From Saprospiraceae bacterium (lineage in GTDB: Bacteria; Bacteroidota; Bacteroidia; Chitinophagales; Saprospiraceae), in assembly GCA_020627705.1 (NCBI GenBank), contig JAHDGJ010000016.1, forward strand, positions 3,796 through 67,795: a stretch of 64,000 bases of DNA, in the 5' to 3' direction. The notes under the pieces were generated by a model. That model did no database searches, was not told the DNA's origin, and was given only the letters and a program-made list of their open reading frames with translations. Shown in pieces: positions 37,741 through 48,257 of this stretch; position 1 is the stretch's first letter; every line of letters starts with the position of its first letter. The position numbers and the translations under genes are program-made.

Positions 37741-38835
37741 TTATTTTTTCTCAATCTTCTTAAGATCGATACAGTTCTCGCATTTCTCATCATCATAGGT
37801 TAAAATATATTTGGTTTCTAACCTTTTAATGATCTTTTCCAGACTTTCACTTAAACTTAGATCTATAGTCTCGTCGTCGCTAATCTTAGCTTTTCTAGAT
37901 TTGCTAAACTTATCTTTTTCTGGGTGATTATTAAGCAGATAATCAAAAACACTGTTCACAGAATATGTAGATAATACCACCTCAGGTTTCTTTTCTACTG
38001 GTTTCGGTGCAGGTTTTGGCTTTTCTACTGGTTTTTGAACAGGTGCTTGGACTTTTTTCTTAACAACTTTCTTTGGTTTCGGCGCCGGTTTTGGTTTTTC
38101 AACAACTGGCTCAGGTTCTACATATCTGCTTTGCACATCTTCGAGCGTACCATCTTTGAAAAGAACAAAATTCCCTTTGTTCAACAATCTTGTATTTGAT
38201 TTGTCTTTAACGTCCGCAACTGCAACCTTTCCTTCGAAAACTTCTACACTTTGCAAATCAGTAGTGTAGGCATCTACCATAAACTCAGTCCCCAACACCT
38301 TAGTACTCATCAAATCAGATAAAACCACAAAATGTTGATGGGTGCTTTTTCTAACATTAAATTTCGCCTTACCCTGTAAAACGACAAGCCTGTCACCCTC
38401 ATCCCACTCTTTATCAAATTCTAAACTGGAATTGGGAAATAGCTCAACACTCGAATTATCTGGCAATTGCAAAGTAATCATTTGATCTCCACTAGAAATC
38501 AAACTCTTAGATGGGGAGCTAAAAAGAAAATAGAAAGCACAAATAAGAAGTAAGCTAGCCGCAGCAGCATACTTCACAAAAGTCATTGTGAAAAAACGAT
38601 TTTCAATTGGTTTAGGATTAAGATCATTTTTCTTCAAAAGCGCTTCCCATTCTTGATCAACATCAAATGATGTAAAAGACTTTAAATGTCTTGATTCGTA
38701 ATGGACAGTTAAAAGCTCTTGAAAATGCTTTCTATTTTCTGAAGATGCTTGAATCCATGCATCTACCATTTCGACCTCTTCTGTAGAGGCGATTTGGTCT
38801 ATATAACGTATTAATATGTAATCTTCAAGCTTCAT
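37741..38835 (-). CDS. FecR-type anti-sigma factor with Pro/Lys-rich linker
   Basis: 364 residues: an N-terminal cytosolic anti-sigma segment, one membrane helix (AAAASLLLICAFYFLF, about residues 90-106), a FecR periplasmic domain (ITLQLPDNSSVELFPNSSLE, VLQGKAKFNV, VLGTEFMVDAY, VEVFEGKVAV), then about 45 residues rich in Pro, Lys and Val (VEKPKPAPKPKK twice), and a C-terminal DUF4974-like domain ending with a CENC pair. FecR proteins hold an ECF sigma factor and relay a signal from a TonB-dependent receptor. The sigma gene lies directly upstream, but no receptor is adjacent. The linker is unusual for the family. Confidence 0.85.
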   Translation of the reverse strand: MKLEDYILIRYIDQIASTEEVEMVDAWIQASSENRKHFQELLTVHYESRHLKSFTSFDVDQEWEALLKKNDLNPKPIENRFFTMTFVKYAAAASLLLICAFYFLFSSPSKSLISSGDQMITLQLPDNSSVELFPNSSLEFDKEWDEGDRLVVLQGKAKFNVRKSTHQHFVVLSDLMSTKVLGTEFMVDAYTTDLQSVEVFEGKVAVADVKDKSNTRLLNKGNFVLFKDGTLEDVQSRYVEPEPVVEKPKPAPKPKKVVKKKVQAPVQKPVEKPKPAPKPVEKKPEVVLSTYSVNSVFDYLLNNHPEKDKFSKSRKAKISDDETIDLSLSESLEKIIKRLETKYILTYDDEKCENCIDLKKIEKK

Positions 38836-38877
38836 TTATGTCTTTTAGACGCGCAGTTATCATAAATCCCCATTTTT

Positions 38878-39420
38878 TTATTTAAAAATTTCAGGATTAT
38901 CTTTTAAAATGTCTTTCAATCTAGCCATTGCTCTTGCTACATTGTCTTCTACCGATCTTTTTGATATACCCAAATGATTGGCAATCTCTTCGTAAGTAAG
39001 TCCCTCAAACTTGCTCAGGACGAATATTTCTTTGTTTTTTGGCTTCAGTTGCTCCATTGCATGTAGAATTTCATTGCGAATAATAAATGGCGATAAGGGA
39101 CTTGAATCTTCTTCAGGAAGATTTTTCAAGAGCTTATCGTCTTCATCATTAATTATTTGGAGTTTTTGATGCTTGCGTATATAGTCGATCATGTTGTTTT
39201 TAGCTGATCGATAGAGATAATTCTTTAGCGAGGTATCAATATTAAGCGTTTCACGTTTGTCCCAAAGTTTGAGAAAAGTGTTTTGGACAACCTCTTTACT
39301 CAATTCAATATCCTTAACATACTGATTGACGAAATTAACCAGTGGACTGAAGTATTGTTTGAATATTAATTCAAACTCATCTTTGGTCTTGATATTTTGA
39401 GGGCTGTTGTTAGAAAACAC
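38878..39420 (-). CDS. ECF sigma-70 family sigma factor
   Basis: 180 residues. Region 2: FEYYFSPLVNFVNQY-like opening followed by VVQNTFLKLWDKRETL and YLYRSAKNNMIDYIRKH. Region 4: FVLSKFEGLTYEEIANHLGIS and KRSVEDNVARAMARLK, an HTH for the -35 element. It pairs with the FecR-type anti-sigma gene 42 nt downstream on the same strand. Target genes cannot be read from the window. Confidence 0.9.
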   Translation of the reverse strand: MFSNNSPQNIKTKDEFELIFKQYFSPLVNFVNQYVKDIELSKEVVQNTFLKLWDKRETLNIDTSLKNYLYRSAKNNMIDYIRKHQKLQIINDEDDKLLKNLPEEDSSPLSPFIIRNEILHAMEQLKPKNKEIFVLSKFEGLTYEEIANHLGISKRSVEDNVARAMARLKDILKDNPEIFK

Positions 39421-39499
39421 AATTTATAAAAGTATCTCAAATTAATGATTCTTCTTCTTTTGTGAAAAAAAAATCGGCAAAGGGTACACTTTATCTACA

Positions 39500-39538
39500 A
39501 ACGAAAAGAGGTCATTTGTTTAACCAAATGACCTCCTA
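39500..39538 (-). terminator. Intrinsic terminator of groEL
   Basis: 11-bp perfect stem (39508-39518 with 39525-39535), 6-nt loop, followed on the minus strand by TTTTCGTTT; 25 nt after the groEL stop. Confidence 0.8.
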
Positions 39539-39559
39539 AATTCTTATAATATGATTGGT

Positions 39560-41200
<1,641 letters not shown>

Positions 41201-41235
41201 TCACTTTTATTAATGTTAAAAAAATAGTTGTTCAA

Positions 41236-41499
41236 TTAAAGGATAACAAGGATGTCGTCCTCTCTCATAATTAGATAGTCGTCGCCTTTCCAGCTTAACT
41301 CCTGACCAGAGTATTTTCCGTAAAGAACTTTATTGCCGACTTTAACTGTCATTTTATTTCCGTCTTTACCTGGTCCAACAGCCACAACTTTTCCCATTTG
41401 TGGTTTTTCTTTGGCAGTGTCCGGAATAATGATACCACCTGAGGTTTTCTTGTCCGCTGGTGCTGGTTTTACGACCACTCTATCATTTATTGGTTTCAT
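41236..41499 (-). CDS. groES: Co-chaperonin GroES
   Basis: 87 residues. [20 protein letters not shown] starts the barrel and mobile loop, [12 protein letters not shown] follows, and [15 protein letters not shown] and [10 protein letters not shown] complete it. First gene of groESL. No CIRCE operator was found upstream; instead a sigma-70-like promoter is present at 41552-41579. Confidence 0.97.
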   Translation of the reverse strand: MKPINDRVVVKPAPADKKTSGGIIIPDTAKEKPQMGKVVAVGPGKDGNKMTVKVGNKVLYGKYSGQELSWKGDDYLIMREDDILVIL

Positions 41500-41551
41500 A
41501 GCAGATTAACTGTTTTTAGTTTATAAAAGAATACATCTATCTATAACATTA

Positions 41552-41579
41552 ATTATACCATCATCGATAGTACTGTCAA
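41552..41579 (-). promoter_or_regulatory. Perfect TTGACA-N16-TATAAT promoter of groES
   Basis: On the minus strand TTGACA (41579-41574), 16 nt, TATAAT (41557-41552), about 50 nt before the groES start. This is the classical proteobacterial sigma-70 consensus, not the TTG/TAnnTTTG form usual in this phylum. Confidence 0.6.
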
Positions 41580-41631
41580 ATTTTCATAAATAGATGAAAA
41601 CGAATTTTTTTCCTGAAATTTTGGCTAAAAG

Positions 41632-41650
41632 GTTTGTCAATTTGACAAAC
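41632..41650. promoter_or_regulatory. Perfect 19-bp palindrome between secG and groES (possible operator)
   Basis: GTTTGTCAA, one T, TTGACAAAC. It overlaps the last base of the secG stop codon and lies 53 bp upstream of the groES -35 box. The loop would be too tight for a terminator, so a dimeric protein site is more plausible. Confidence 0.4.
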
Positions 41651-41901
41651 TATAGGCTAGAACCACCACTGTTCATGTTTACCACAATAGCAGTAATAAT
41701 GCACAAGGCGAAAAGGACAATAGCTAGTCCCCAAGTTACTTTTTCTATAAAGTCGGCTGATCTTGCGGCACCAAACATTTGGTTTGCTCCTTGACCACCA
41801 AAAGTAGAATCAACTCCACCTCCCTTCGGGTTTTGAATAAGGACAACCAAGGTTAACAAAACGCAAGTAATCGCAATAATAATGGTTAATAACGTTACCA
41901 T
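41650..41901 (-). CDS. secG: Preprotein translocase subunit SecG
   Basis: 83 residues. A membrane helix (VTLLTIIIAITCVLLTLVVL), then the SecG hallmark IQNPKGGGVDSTFGGQGANQ and a second helix (LAIVLFALCIITAIVVNM). Part of the SecYEG channel. Last gene of the miaB-to-secG cluster. Confidence 0.95.
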   Translation of the reverse strand: MVTLLTIIIAITCVLLTLVVLIQNPKGGGVDSTFGGQGANQMFGAARSADFIEKVTWGLAIVLFALCIITAIVVNMNSGGSSL

Positions 41902-41913
41902 AAGGTTCTGGAT

Positions 41914-43032
41914 CTATTTTAGTTTTCGAATCTGAGCTGCAAAGAAACTACTTTTTTGAGGATTTAACAACTTCAGTTTTTGATAGACTTTGATGGCTTT
42001 TTTAGGATGTCCTTGTTTGATATACAATTTGGCCAAGGATTCGGAAACCACTTCATCTTTTTTTACCAAACTCTTATCAAGTCTGGTTTGAAGTTTTTTT
42101 AAATCTTTTGGATAGGCCTTTTTTTTAGAACCTTTGACTGCGTCGGTTTGGGTCTTACTTTGGAGCCATTCCGAAAATTTCATTCGTCCCGCAATCCCTT
42201 GTATTAAATTCTTTTTAGGCTTTGTTGTTGATTTTTTCTTTGCTGCTTTTGATCCTTGGACACGAGGTGAAGTTTTGACCTTGGTAACTCTGGCTTTTTG
42301 CCCACCTTGGCTTTTTTTAGCTACTGCTTTAGTAGTTGTTTTTGCCCTCTTTTTTTCAACATCCAAAGAATGCGCAGTCGTGCTGTTAGCAAGTATATCC
42401 AAATCGTATACTTTCTTACTGGATTCTTTATGTGGTTTTCTAGAAAATTTGACCTTCCTTGAAATGTTTAATTTTCTTGATTTAAGTTCTTTACGTGAAA
42501 CTTTGCCTCTTTTGATAGAAAACGAATCTTGCGTTTCAACCTTTGCTCTTGTCGAAACTGATTTACGTTTTGTAGTCGCACTTGGGCCTGTTGTTTTCTT
42601 TGCTGAGGTTTCTACCTTTTTTGCTTGAGCACGAGTTGATAGTGCTGCACTTTTAGTAACCGCAGTTGCCGGGGACTTTGTTTTTGCATTTGTCCTGGTA
42701 GTCCTTTTAGCAGTAGTACTTTTTGATGTAGTCTTTGTTGCTGCCTTAGTTCCTGATTTTGTGGTCTTTTTTGATTTAACCACAGAAATTAAGAGGGAGG
42801 AAGGTGTTTTTTCATTGCTGATTAGTTCTTGAAAACGTGTGCTAAGTTTGAAGTTTGGACTAGACAGCAAAAAGTTTTGAAGTGTACTGTTATCATTGTT
42901 TTGGATCAAACGTAAAAGATCCAATTCCCGCATATATGGGAATTTCTCTTTTAATTTGTCCAAATCACTTTTATTTAAACCTTTGGCGTTTAAAGCAAAG
43001 TTTTTTTTCGATAAGTAGTCCTTTACAGCCAT
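41914..43032 (-). CDS. Basic Lys/Ser/Thr-rich protein with C-terminal TPR
   Basis: 372 residues from the ATG at 43032; a TTG nine codons earlier overlaps lptE and is less likely. An acidic/basic helical N-terminal 100 residues (NKSDLDKLKEKFPYMRELDL) is followed by about 200 residues of low-complexity KTTAK/SKKT sequence resembling histone H1 tails, then a TPR-like pair (LAKLYIKQGHPKKAIKVYQKL, LNPQKSSFFAAQIRKLK). A tetratricopeptide gene between lptE and secG is a regular feature of Bacteroidota; the long basic insert is not, as far as I recall. Function unknown. Confidence 0.75.
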   Translation of the reverse strand: MAVKDYLSKKNFALNAKGLNKSDLDKLKEKFPYMRELDLLRLIQNNDNSTLQNFLLSSPNFKLSTRFQELISNEKTPSSLLISVVKSKKTTKSGTKAATKTTSKSTTAKRTTRTNAKTKSPATAVTKSAALSTRAQAKKVETSAKKTTGPSATTKRKSVSTRAKVETQDSFSIKRGKVSRKELKSRKLNISRKVKFSRKPHKESSKKVYDLDILANSTTAHSLDVEKKRAKTTTKAVAKKSQGGQKARVTKVKTSPRVQGSKAAKKKSTTKPKKNLIQGIAGRMKFSEWLQSKTQTDAVKGSKKKAYPKDLKKLQTRLDKSLVKKDEVVSESLAKLYIKQGHPKKAIKVYQKLKLLNPQKSSFFAAQIRKLK

Positions 43033-43052
43033 ATATGCGAAAGTAGGATTAT

Positions 43053-43544
43053 TTACCAATTAGTAAATGCTTTATTAAAGACATCCTCCACTAATTGTCT
43101 AAAAATTATTTCGACAAGTCCTTCTTCCAAGCTTTGAAGATCTGCATTGCTGTCGTAATCTTGAAAAAAGGAAAAAGTATTGCTCCAGTCTTCATCTGGA
43201 TTATCGGTATTTGTAAAATCGACCTTCACTCTTATTTCTAATCTATTGAGCGCGGTGGTGTTGCCTTCTTCTGGGGCAATAGAATTCACTTGGTAGCCCG
43301 TAATATTTCCTGAGAAAATGAGGTCAGCATTGTCTTCAGAATATTTTAGTCTCGATTCATTAATTATCTTTCTTCTTAAAGCTTCAGCAAATCGTTGATT
43401 GATGTCTGAAGGGGCATTTCTTACAGCTATTCCGAAGTCTTCAACAAAAAAATAATCGGCTGTTGGCGGTATTGAAATGCCTTTGAAACTATAACAAGAA
43501 AATAAGCTAAGAAGGAGCGATACCGTTATTATTCGAATAATCAT
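43053..43544 (-). CDS. lptE: LptE-like LPS-assembly lipoprotein
   Basis: 163 residues with lipobox SLLLSLFSC. SFKGISIPP, FGIAVRNAPSDINQRFAEAL and the C-terminal LVEIIFRQLVEDVFNKAF match the Bacteroidota LptE family, the outer-membrane plug partner of LptD. It overlaps the upstream sigma-54 activator gene by 4 nt, in the conserved miaB - activator - lptE - secG order. Confidence 0.85.
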   Translation of the reverse strand: MIIRIITVSLLLSLFSCYSFKGISIPPTADYFFVEDFGIAVRNAPSDINQRFAEALRRKIINESRLKYSEDNADLIFSGNITGYQVNSIAPEEGNTTALNRLEIRVKVDFTNTDNPDEDWSNTFSFFQDYDSNADLQSLEEGLVEIIFRQLVEDVFNKAFTNW

Positions 43545-44809
43545 TCTTCAATTTGATACTGATTAATTTTTCTATATAACGTACGTTCGGATATTCCAAG
43601 TTCTTCGGCTGCCTCTTTTCTTCTGCCACGATATTTTTTCAAGGCCTTTTTGATGTATTCTTTTTCCATCTCCTCGAGCGATAATGATTCGATAACTTCC
43701 TCTGCTTCTATCTGAAAATTAGGCGCGTTCGAAATAATTATCGGGGCATCTTCTTTTCTAAATTCCTGATTAGAGACAATGTTGCTGTGAGGCTCAGGCC
43801 TGAGTTGCTCAAAATCACGAGCTACTGAGGGAGCGTTGGCCTTTTGGCGAATCCCACTCATGTCAGGCATGGCAAGATCATTAGATCTTATAAGTTCGTA
43901 CACCAAGGATTTCATGTCGTTTAAATCGTTTTTCATTTCGAAGAGAAACTTGTAAAGAATCTCTCTTTCTTCAAACGACTCACTGCCTTTGGAGTTAATC
44001 TTTGCTGGTAAATTGTTGTCAAAGATGTTTGGGACGATTTCGACCAAATCTCTAACATCAATTTGTTTTTCTTCTGAAAGTACGGAAAGTTGTTCGACAA
44101 CATTTCGCAATTCTCGAACATTTCCAGGCCAATTGTATTTTTCGAAGACGATCCTTGCCTCTTCCGTCAATTTTATAGAATCTGTTCGATACTTTTCAGA
44201 AAAATCAACAGCAAATTTGCGCATCAACATATAAATGTCTTCACGTCGCTCTTTTAATGACGGAACTTTGATTGGTACCGTGTTTAATCTGTAGTACAGA
44301 TCTTCTCGAAATTTGCCCTGTTTTATTTTATCAAGAAGATTGACATTGGTCGCAGCGATTACTCTAATATCAGTCTTAAGTGTTTTGGATGCCCCAACTT
44401 TAATAAATTCTCCCGACTCTAGGACTCTGAGTAAGTAGGCTTGTGTATCCAAAGGCATTTCGCCAATTTCATCTAAGAATATAGTCCCTCCATTAACGGT
44501 TTCGAAATATCCTTTTCTATCACTTGTGGCACCCGTGAAAGACCCTTTTTCATGGCCAAAGAGTTCGGAATTGATTGTTCCTTCTGGGATGGCACCGGTA
44601 TTAATGGCTATAAACTTATTGTGCTTTCTGTTGCTTAGATCATGAATGATCCTACTAAACACCTCTTTACCAACACCACTTTCACCTTGAATCAAAACGG
44701 ATAGATCAGTTTGAGAAACACGTTGAGCTGTTGATAAGGCCCTGTCCAATAGGGGAGACCTACCAATAATCCCAAATCTTTGTTTTATACCCTGAAGTGT
44801 TGCTGCCAT
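43541..44809 (-). CDS. Sigma-54-interaction AAA+ transcriptional activator
   Basis: 422 residues. The AAA+ domain begins almost at the N terminus: Walker A GESGVGKEVFSR, sigma-54 contact loop GSFTGA (GAFTGA variant), Walker B GGTIFLDEIGEMP and the second region of homology YRLNTVPI. A C-terminal Fis-type HTH follows (RGRRKEAAEELGISERTLYR). No receiver or sensor domain, so the activity must be set by level or by partners. The position between miaB and lptE is conserved in the phylum. Confidence 0.93.
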   Translation of the reverse strand: MAATLQGIKQRFGIIGRSPLLDRALSTAQRVSQTDLSVLIQGESGVGKEVFSRIIHDLSNRKHNKFIAINTGAIPEGTINSELFGHEKGSFTGATSDRKGYFETVNGGTIFLDEIGEMPLDTQAYLLRVLESGEFIKVGASKTLKTDIRVIAATNVNLLDKIKQGKFREDLYYRLNTVPIKVPSLKERREDIYMLMRKFAVDFSEKYRTDSIKLTEEARIVFEKYNWPGNVRELRNVVEQLSVLSEEKQIDVRDLVEIVPNIFDNNLPAKINSKGSESFEEREILYKFLFEMKNDLNDMKSLVYELIRSNDLAMPDMSGIRQKANAPSVARDFEQLRPEPHSNIVSNQEFRKEDAPIIISNAPNFQIEAEEVIESLSLEEMEKEYIKKALKKYRGRRKEAAEELGISERTLYRKINQYQIEE

Positions 44810-44817
44810 ACTTTAGA

Positions 44818-46233
44818 TTAAACGATCTCACCCAGAAGTGTCGCACGCGTAACGCTATTGATTTGAACATTGGTATAATCTCCAACTTTGAGTCCTTCTA
44901 TCTTCGGGAAAATAACAACCTTATTTTGTGAATTTCTTCCTTTGAAATCTTTGTCCGAGCGTTTTGAATCTCCTTCGATGAGGACTTCAAAAGTTTTGCC
45001 GATATCTTGTTTGTTGTGTTCGTGAGCTATCTCCATTTGGAGATCTACGATTTCTTGAAGTCTTCTTTTTTTGATTTCTTCTGGGATGTCATCCTCATAT
45101 TTCCTTGCGGCTAAAGTTCCGGGTCTTTCAGAATAGAAAAACATATAAGACATGCTGTACTTCGCATGCTTCATAATGCTGAGGGTATCTTTATGTTCTT
45201 CTTCCGTTTCACTACAAAAACCAGAGATCATGTCGCTCGAAATCGCACAATCTGGTACAATCTCATATATACGATCCACTTTGGCGATGTACCATTCTCT
45301 ATCGTAAGTTCGGTTCATCAGTTTGAGAATTCTGGAGTTGCCAGATTGTACTGGAAGATGTATATACTTACAAATGTTTTTGTAATCACGTATCATATAA
45401 AGCACATCATCAGTTATGTCCTTAGGGTGAGAGGTGGAAAATCTAACCCTTAAATTTGGATCCACTAGAGCAACCATTTCAAGAAGCTGAGCGAAATTTA
45501 CCCATTCTTCGGTCTCCGGATTTTGCCACTTATAAGAGTCAACGTTTTGACCTAATAGGGTCACTTCTTTAAAACCCTTGTCAAACAAATCTCTAGCCTC
45601 AGAAACGATCGTAAATGGATCCCTGCTTCTTTCCCTTCCTCTTGTAAAAGGCACTACACAAAATGAGCACATATTGTCGCAACCTCTCATGATAGATATG
45701 AAAGCACTCACTCCATTACTTTGTAATCTTAGTGGTGCTATATCCGCATAGGTTTCTTCTCTAGAAAGTAACACATTGATGCCTTTTACGCCTTCATCCG
45801 CTTGAGCAATAAGATTGGGGATGTCTCTATAAGCGTCTGGCCCAACGACCAAGTCAACCAGTTTTTCTTCTTCTAAAAATTTCGCTTTGAGGCGTTCTGC
45901 CATGCATCCCAAAACTCCTATGAGCGTTTCTGGTTTTTGTTGTTTAATCTTATTGAACTCAGTTAATCTTTTCCGAACTGTTTGTTCTGCCTTTTCTCTA
46001 ATCGAACAGGTATTGATCAAAATCAAGTCAGATTCTTGCACATTGCGCGTAGGGCCATATCCTTCTTTGGCTAGTATGGAAGCAACAATTTCGGAATCAC
46101 TAAAATTCATCTGGCAACCGTAGCTTTCTATATAAAAGGACTTGGTACTGCCTTTAAGAGTATCCATCATCAATACTTCTCCTTGTTTGGATTCGTCGAT
46201 GACTTTAGGAATTGTTGGATTATTATCGTACAT
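44818..46233 (-). CDS. miaB: tRNA-2-methylthio-N6-dimethylallyladenosine synthase MiaB
   Basis: 471 residues. An N-terminal UPF0004 domain with three cluster cysteines ([33 protein letters not shown]), a radical-SAM domain ([22 protein letters not shown]) and a C-terminal TRAM domain ([20 protein letters not shown]). It methylthiolates adenosine 37 of tRNAs reading UNN codons. First gene of the miaB-to-secG operon, with a TTG-N21-TATTTTTG promoter at 46258-46289. Confidence 0.95.
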   Translation of the reverse strand: MYDNNPTIPKVIDESKQGEVLMMDTLKGSTKSFYIESYGCQMNFSDSEIVASILAKEGYGPTRNVQESDLILINTCSIREKAEQTVRKRLTEFNKIKQQKPETLIGVLGCMAERLKAKFLEEEKLVDLVVGPDAYRDIPNLIAQADEGVKGINVLLSREETYADIAPLRLQSNGVSAFISIMRGCDNMCSFCVVPFTRGRERSRDPFTIVSEARDLFDKGFKEVTLLGQNVDSYKWQNPETEEWVNFAQLLEMVALVDPNLRVRFSTSHPKDITDDVLYMIRDYKNICKYIHLPVQSGNSRILKLMNRTYDREWYIAKVDRIYEIVPDCAISSDMISGFCSETEEEHKDTLSIMKHAKYSMSYMFFYSERPGTLAARKYEDDIPEEIKKRRLQEIVDLQMEIAHEHNKQDIGKTFEVLIEGDSKRSDKDFKGRNSQNKVVIFPKIEGLKVGDYTNVQINSVTRATLLGEIV

Positions 46234-46257
46234 CTCAATGCCATTTTAAATGGAATG

Positions 46258-46289
46258 CAAAAATAAGCTAAACCTTAAATAAATGACAA
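46258..46289 (-). promoter_or_regulatory. Bacteroidota-type promoter of the miaB operon
   Basis: Minus strand: TTG at 46289-46287, 21-nt spacer, TATTTTTG at 46265-46258. The predicted transcript start is about 20 nt before the miaB ATG. Confidence 0.6.
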
Positions 46290-46309
46290 AATGGCAGAAC
46301 AATAAGCTG

Positions 46310-46337
46310 AAAGAGCGGTCCTAGGACCGCTCTTTTT
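46310..46337 (-). terminator. Terminator hairpin downstream of the matrixin-like gene
   Basis: 12-bp near-perfect palindromic stem (46310-46321 with 46324-46335). The T run is better on the plus strand, so it may work in both directions. Confidence 0.7.
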
Positions 46338-46357
46338 ATTCTTTATTTTATAAAAGC

Positions 46358-48181
46358 TTAGCTTTTAATAAAGCTTTTTATTGTTTTTGATCCTTGAGCA
46401 TCAATTTCTAAAAAGTATACCCCTTTTTCGAAGCTACTTAGATCAATCTTTGCATTTAAATCTGAAATTTTGGATAATTCCAATGGTTGCTCCTTTCCGA
46501 TGGCATTGAATATACGCACATTGGCATCCTTAAGATTGGCAATTAAATATATTTCATCGAAAGAAGGATTTGGATAAATGACTACGTCATCGCTAGACAA
46601 CCTTCTTTTTATTGATATTACTTCACTATAACTGAAGGTTCCATCAAAGTCTACTTGTTTGATGCGATAAAAAGATTCCGATCCAAGGTTTTGAAAATCT
46701 TCAAAAGAATAGCTAGATAAATCCGAAGTATTTCCTGCGCCTTTTACTTGACCTATTTCTTTGAACTCACGGCCGTTGGTAGAATATTCGATAGAATAAA
46801 AATCATTGTTAACCTCAGAAGCGGTTTGCCAATGGATGTTATTTGTTGCTTTTTCTGATTCGCCAGAGACGTTTAACCAAGTCACAGGCGCTGCTACAGG
46901 GTATAGGTGGTCCATACAAGCAACATCTAATGCTTGAATTGAATTGCAGCATGAAGGATTCATATTGGCGCTTCCATCTGCAGGATCAACATGTCCCAAT
47001 CCTAAAGCATGAGTAATTTCGTGGATCGTTACAATTTCGAAATCAGCATCAGATTGGCAGGCTGCGCCTCCGGCAGTGGTCATGTCATCATTAAATATGA
47101 CAAAGCCGTAGACTGCGCGGTAATAAGTATCTCCGTCATGACCGTTTTGCAAAGAACAGTCAAAGAATTGGCCCCCAATAGCCAAGGTACCCTCGCAGGC
47201 AGTAAGATCCGTAATTTCTTCGCAAGGGTCGTTGTACAAAATGTAGATCTCATCAAAACCATTTAAAGTTTGCATAAAACCTTGAAACGTACTCGAATTT
47301 AGCACAGAGGAAGTTCCTCCATCGCAAGGGGGATCATAATCGGTCGTACCCACGGGTGCCGTCAAATTAATGCCCGCATATGCGGTATTTAGTGCGGCGG
47401 TTGCCGTAGCAGCTATAGTATGCGAGTTGGGATATTCAACTTGGGTTTCTTCGTCTAAATGAATAGGTAAGGCACCCATTGGGAACATAGGCCATCGTAT
47501 CCCAACCACTGAAGTCCCACTACAATCATGCGGCAATGGATTTGATGGATGGTCAGCAGAGCTTGTGCAGTGTACAGGAGCAGCTCTGAGCTCGGGATAA
47601 AAATCTAGCACTTCAAACTGTGTTTTAAGTGCATTGTCATCCCAGTGACTTGTTTGTCCGGAGCTGATAAAGGTTTCAAGTTTCTCTTCGATTTCTCTCA
47701 CCTTCATTACGAACAATGGATCACTCGCACCATGGGTGCATAATTCTAAAGAAGATGCCGTGGGCACAAAATAGAGTTCTTGATTTTTTTCAAAAATCTC
47801 ATAACTATAAAAAGAAAGGGCAACCGGTTTCCAGATGCCATGTTCGTTTTGATCCATAAAAAGGAGGTACGTTTGGCCAACCTCTAGGAACAAATCTCCT
47901 GTGATGGACTGCTGAAATTGGTGCGATTTTGAACCTAAGGTATTATACACAAAGGATTCGCCAGTTTGGAATTGGTTTTTGAATGATTTTACTACTTCGA
48001 GATTCCAACTAAAATTGGTCATGTACTCACTTTGGTAAAACAAATCTTCCGTTGCGGTGACAATGACTACATCGTCAGACGATTTTACAAGTTCTCCTAA
48101 GTTTTCGAAAGGTTTTACTATTGTCGCTGAAGCAAAAGAGCAAAATAATAAGCAAAAACAGAGTGTATACAGTCTAATCAT
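46358..48181 (-). CDS. Secreted matrixin-like zinc metalloprotease with T9SS type A sorting domain
   Basis: 607 residues. Signal peptide (LCFCLLFCSFASA), then about 200 residues without recognised domain, a metzincin zinc site IHEITHALGLGHVDP (HExxHxxGxxHxD) with a downstream Met in NMNPSCCNSIQ as Met-turn candidate, the WQTASEVNNDFYSIEYS linker module and a type A sorting domain (VIYPNPSFDEIYLIANL, SFEKGVYFLEIDAQG). Likely a secreted protease for protein degradation outside the cell. Confidence 0.85.
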   Translation of the reverse strand: MIRLYTLCFCLLFCSFASATIVKPFENLGELVKSSDDVVIVTATEDLFYQSEYMTNFSWNLEVVKSFKNQFQTGESFVYNTLGSKSHQFQQSITGDLFLEVGQTYLLFMDQNEHGIWKPVALSFYSYEIFEKNQELYFVPTASSLELCTHGASDPLFVMKVREIEEKLETFISSGQTSHWDDNALKTQFEVLDFYPELRAAPVHCTSSADHPSNPLPHDCSGTSVVGIRWPMFPMGALPIHLDEETQVEYPNSHTIAATATAALNTAYAGINLTAPVGTTDYDPPCDGGTSSVLNSSTFQGFMQTLNGFDEIYILYNDPCEEITDLTACEGTLAIGGQFFDCSLQNGHDGDTYYRAVYGFVIFNDDMTTAGGAACQSDADFEIVTIHEITHALGLGHVDPADGSANMNPSCCNSIQALDVACMDHLYPVAAPVTWLNVSGESEKATNNIHWQTASEVNNDFYSIEYSTNGREFKEIGQVKGAGNTSDLSSYSFEDFQNLGSESFYRIKQVDFDGTFSYSEVISIKRRLSSDDVVIYPNPSFDEIYLIANLKDANVRIFNAIGKEQPLELSKISDLNAKIDLSSFEKGVYFLEIDAQGSKTIKSFIKS

Positions 48182-48257
48182 ATTGCTATAAAAAATTAAA
48201 TTAATAATATGTCCGTAATAGACTTACTCTTCGGGAATACTCAAAAATACCCAAACT

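Noticed and set aside
41500-41650. CIRCE operator for groESL
   Set aside because: No TTAGCACTC-N9-GAGTGCTAA-like sequence; only the palindrome at 41632-41650, which is different.
42134-42628. 164-codon plus-strand frame
   Set aside because: Shadow of the Lys/Thr-rich repeat gene; low-complexity DNA keeps the opposite frame open.
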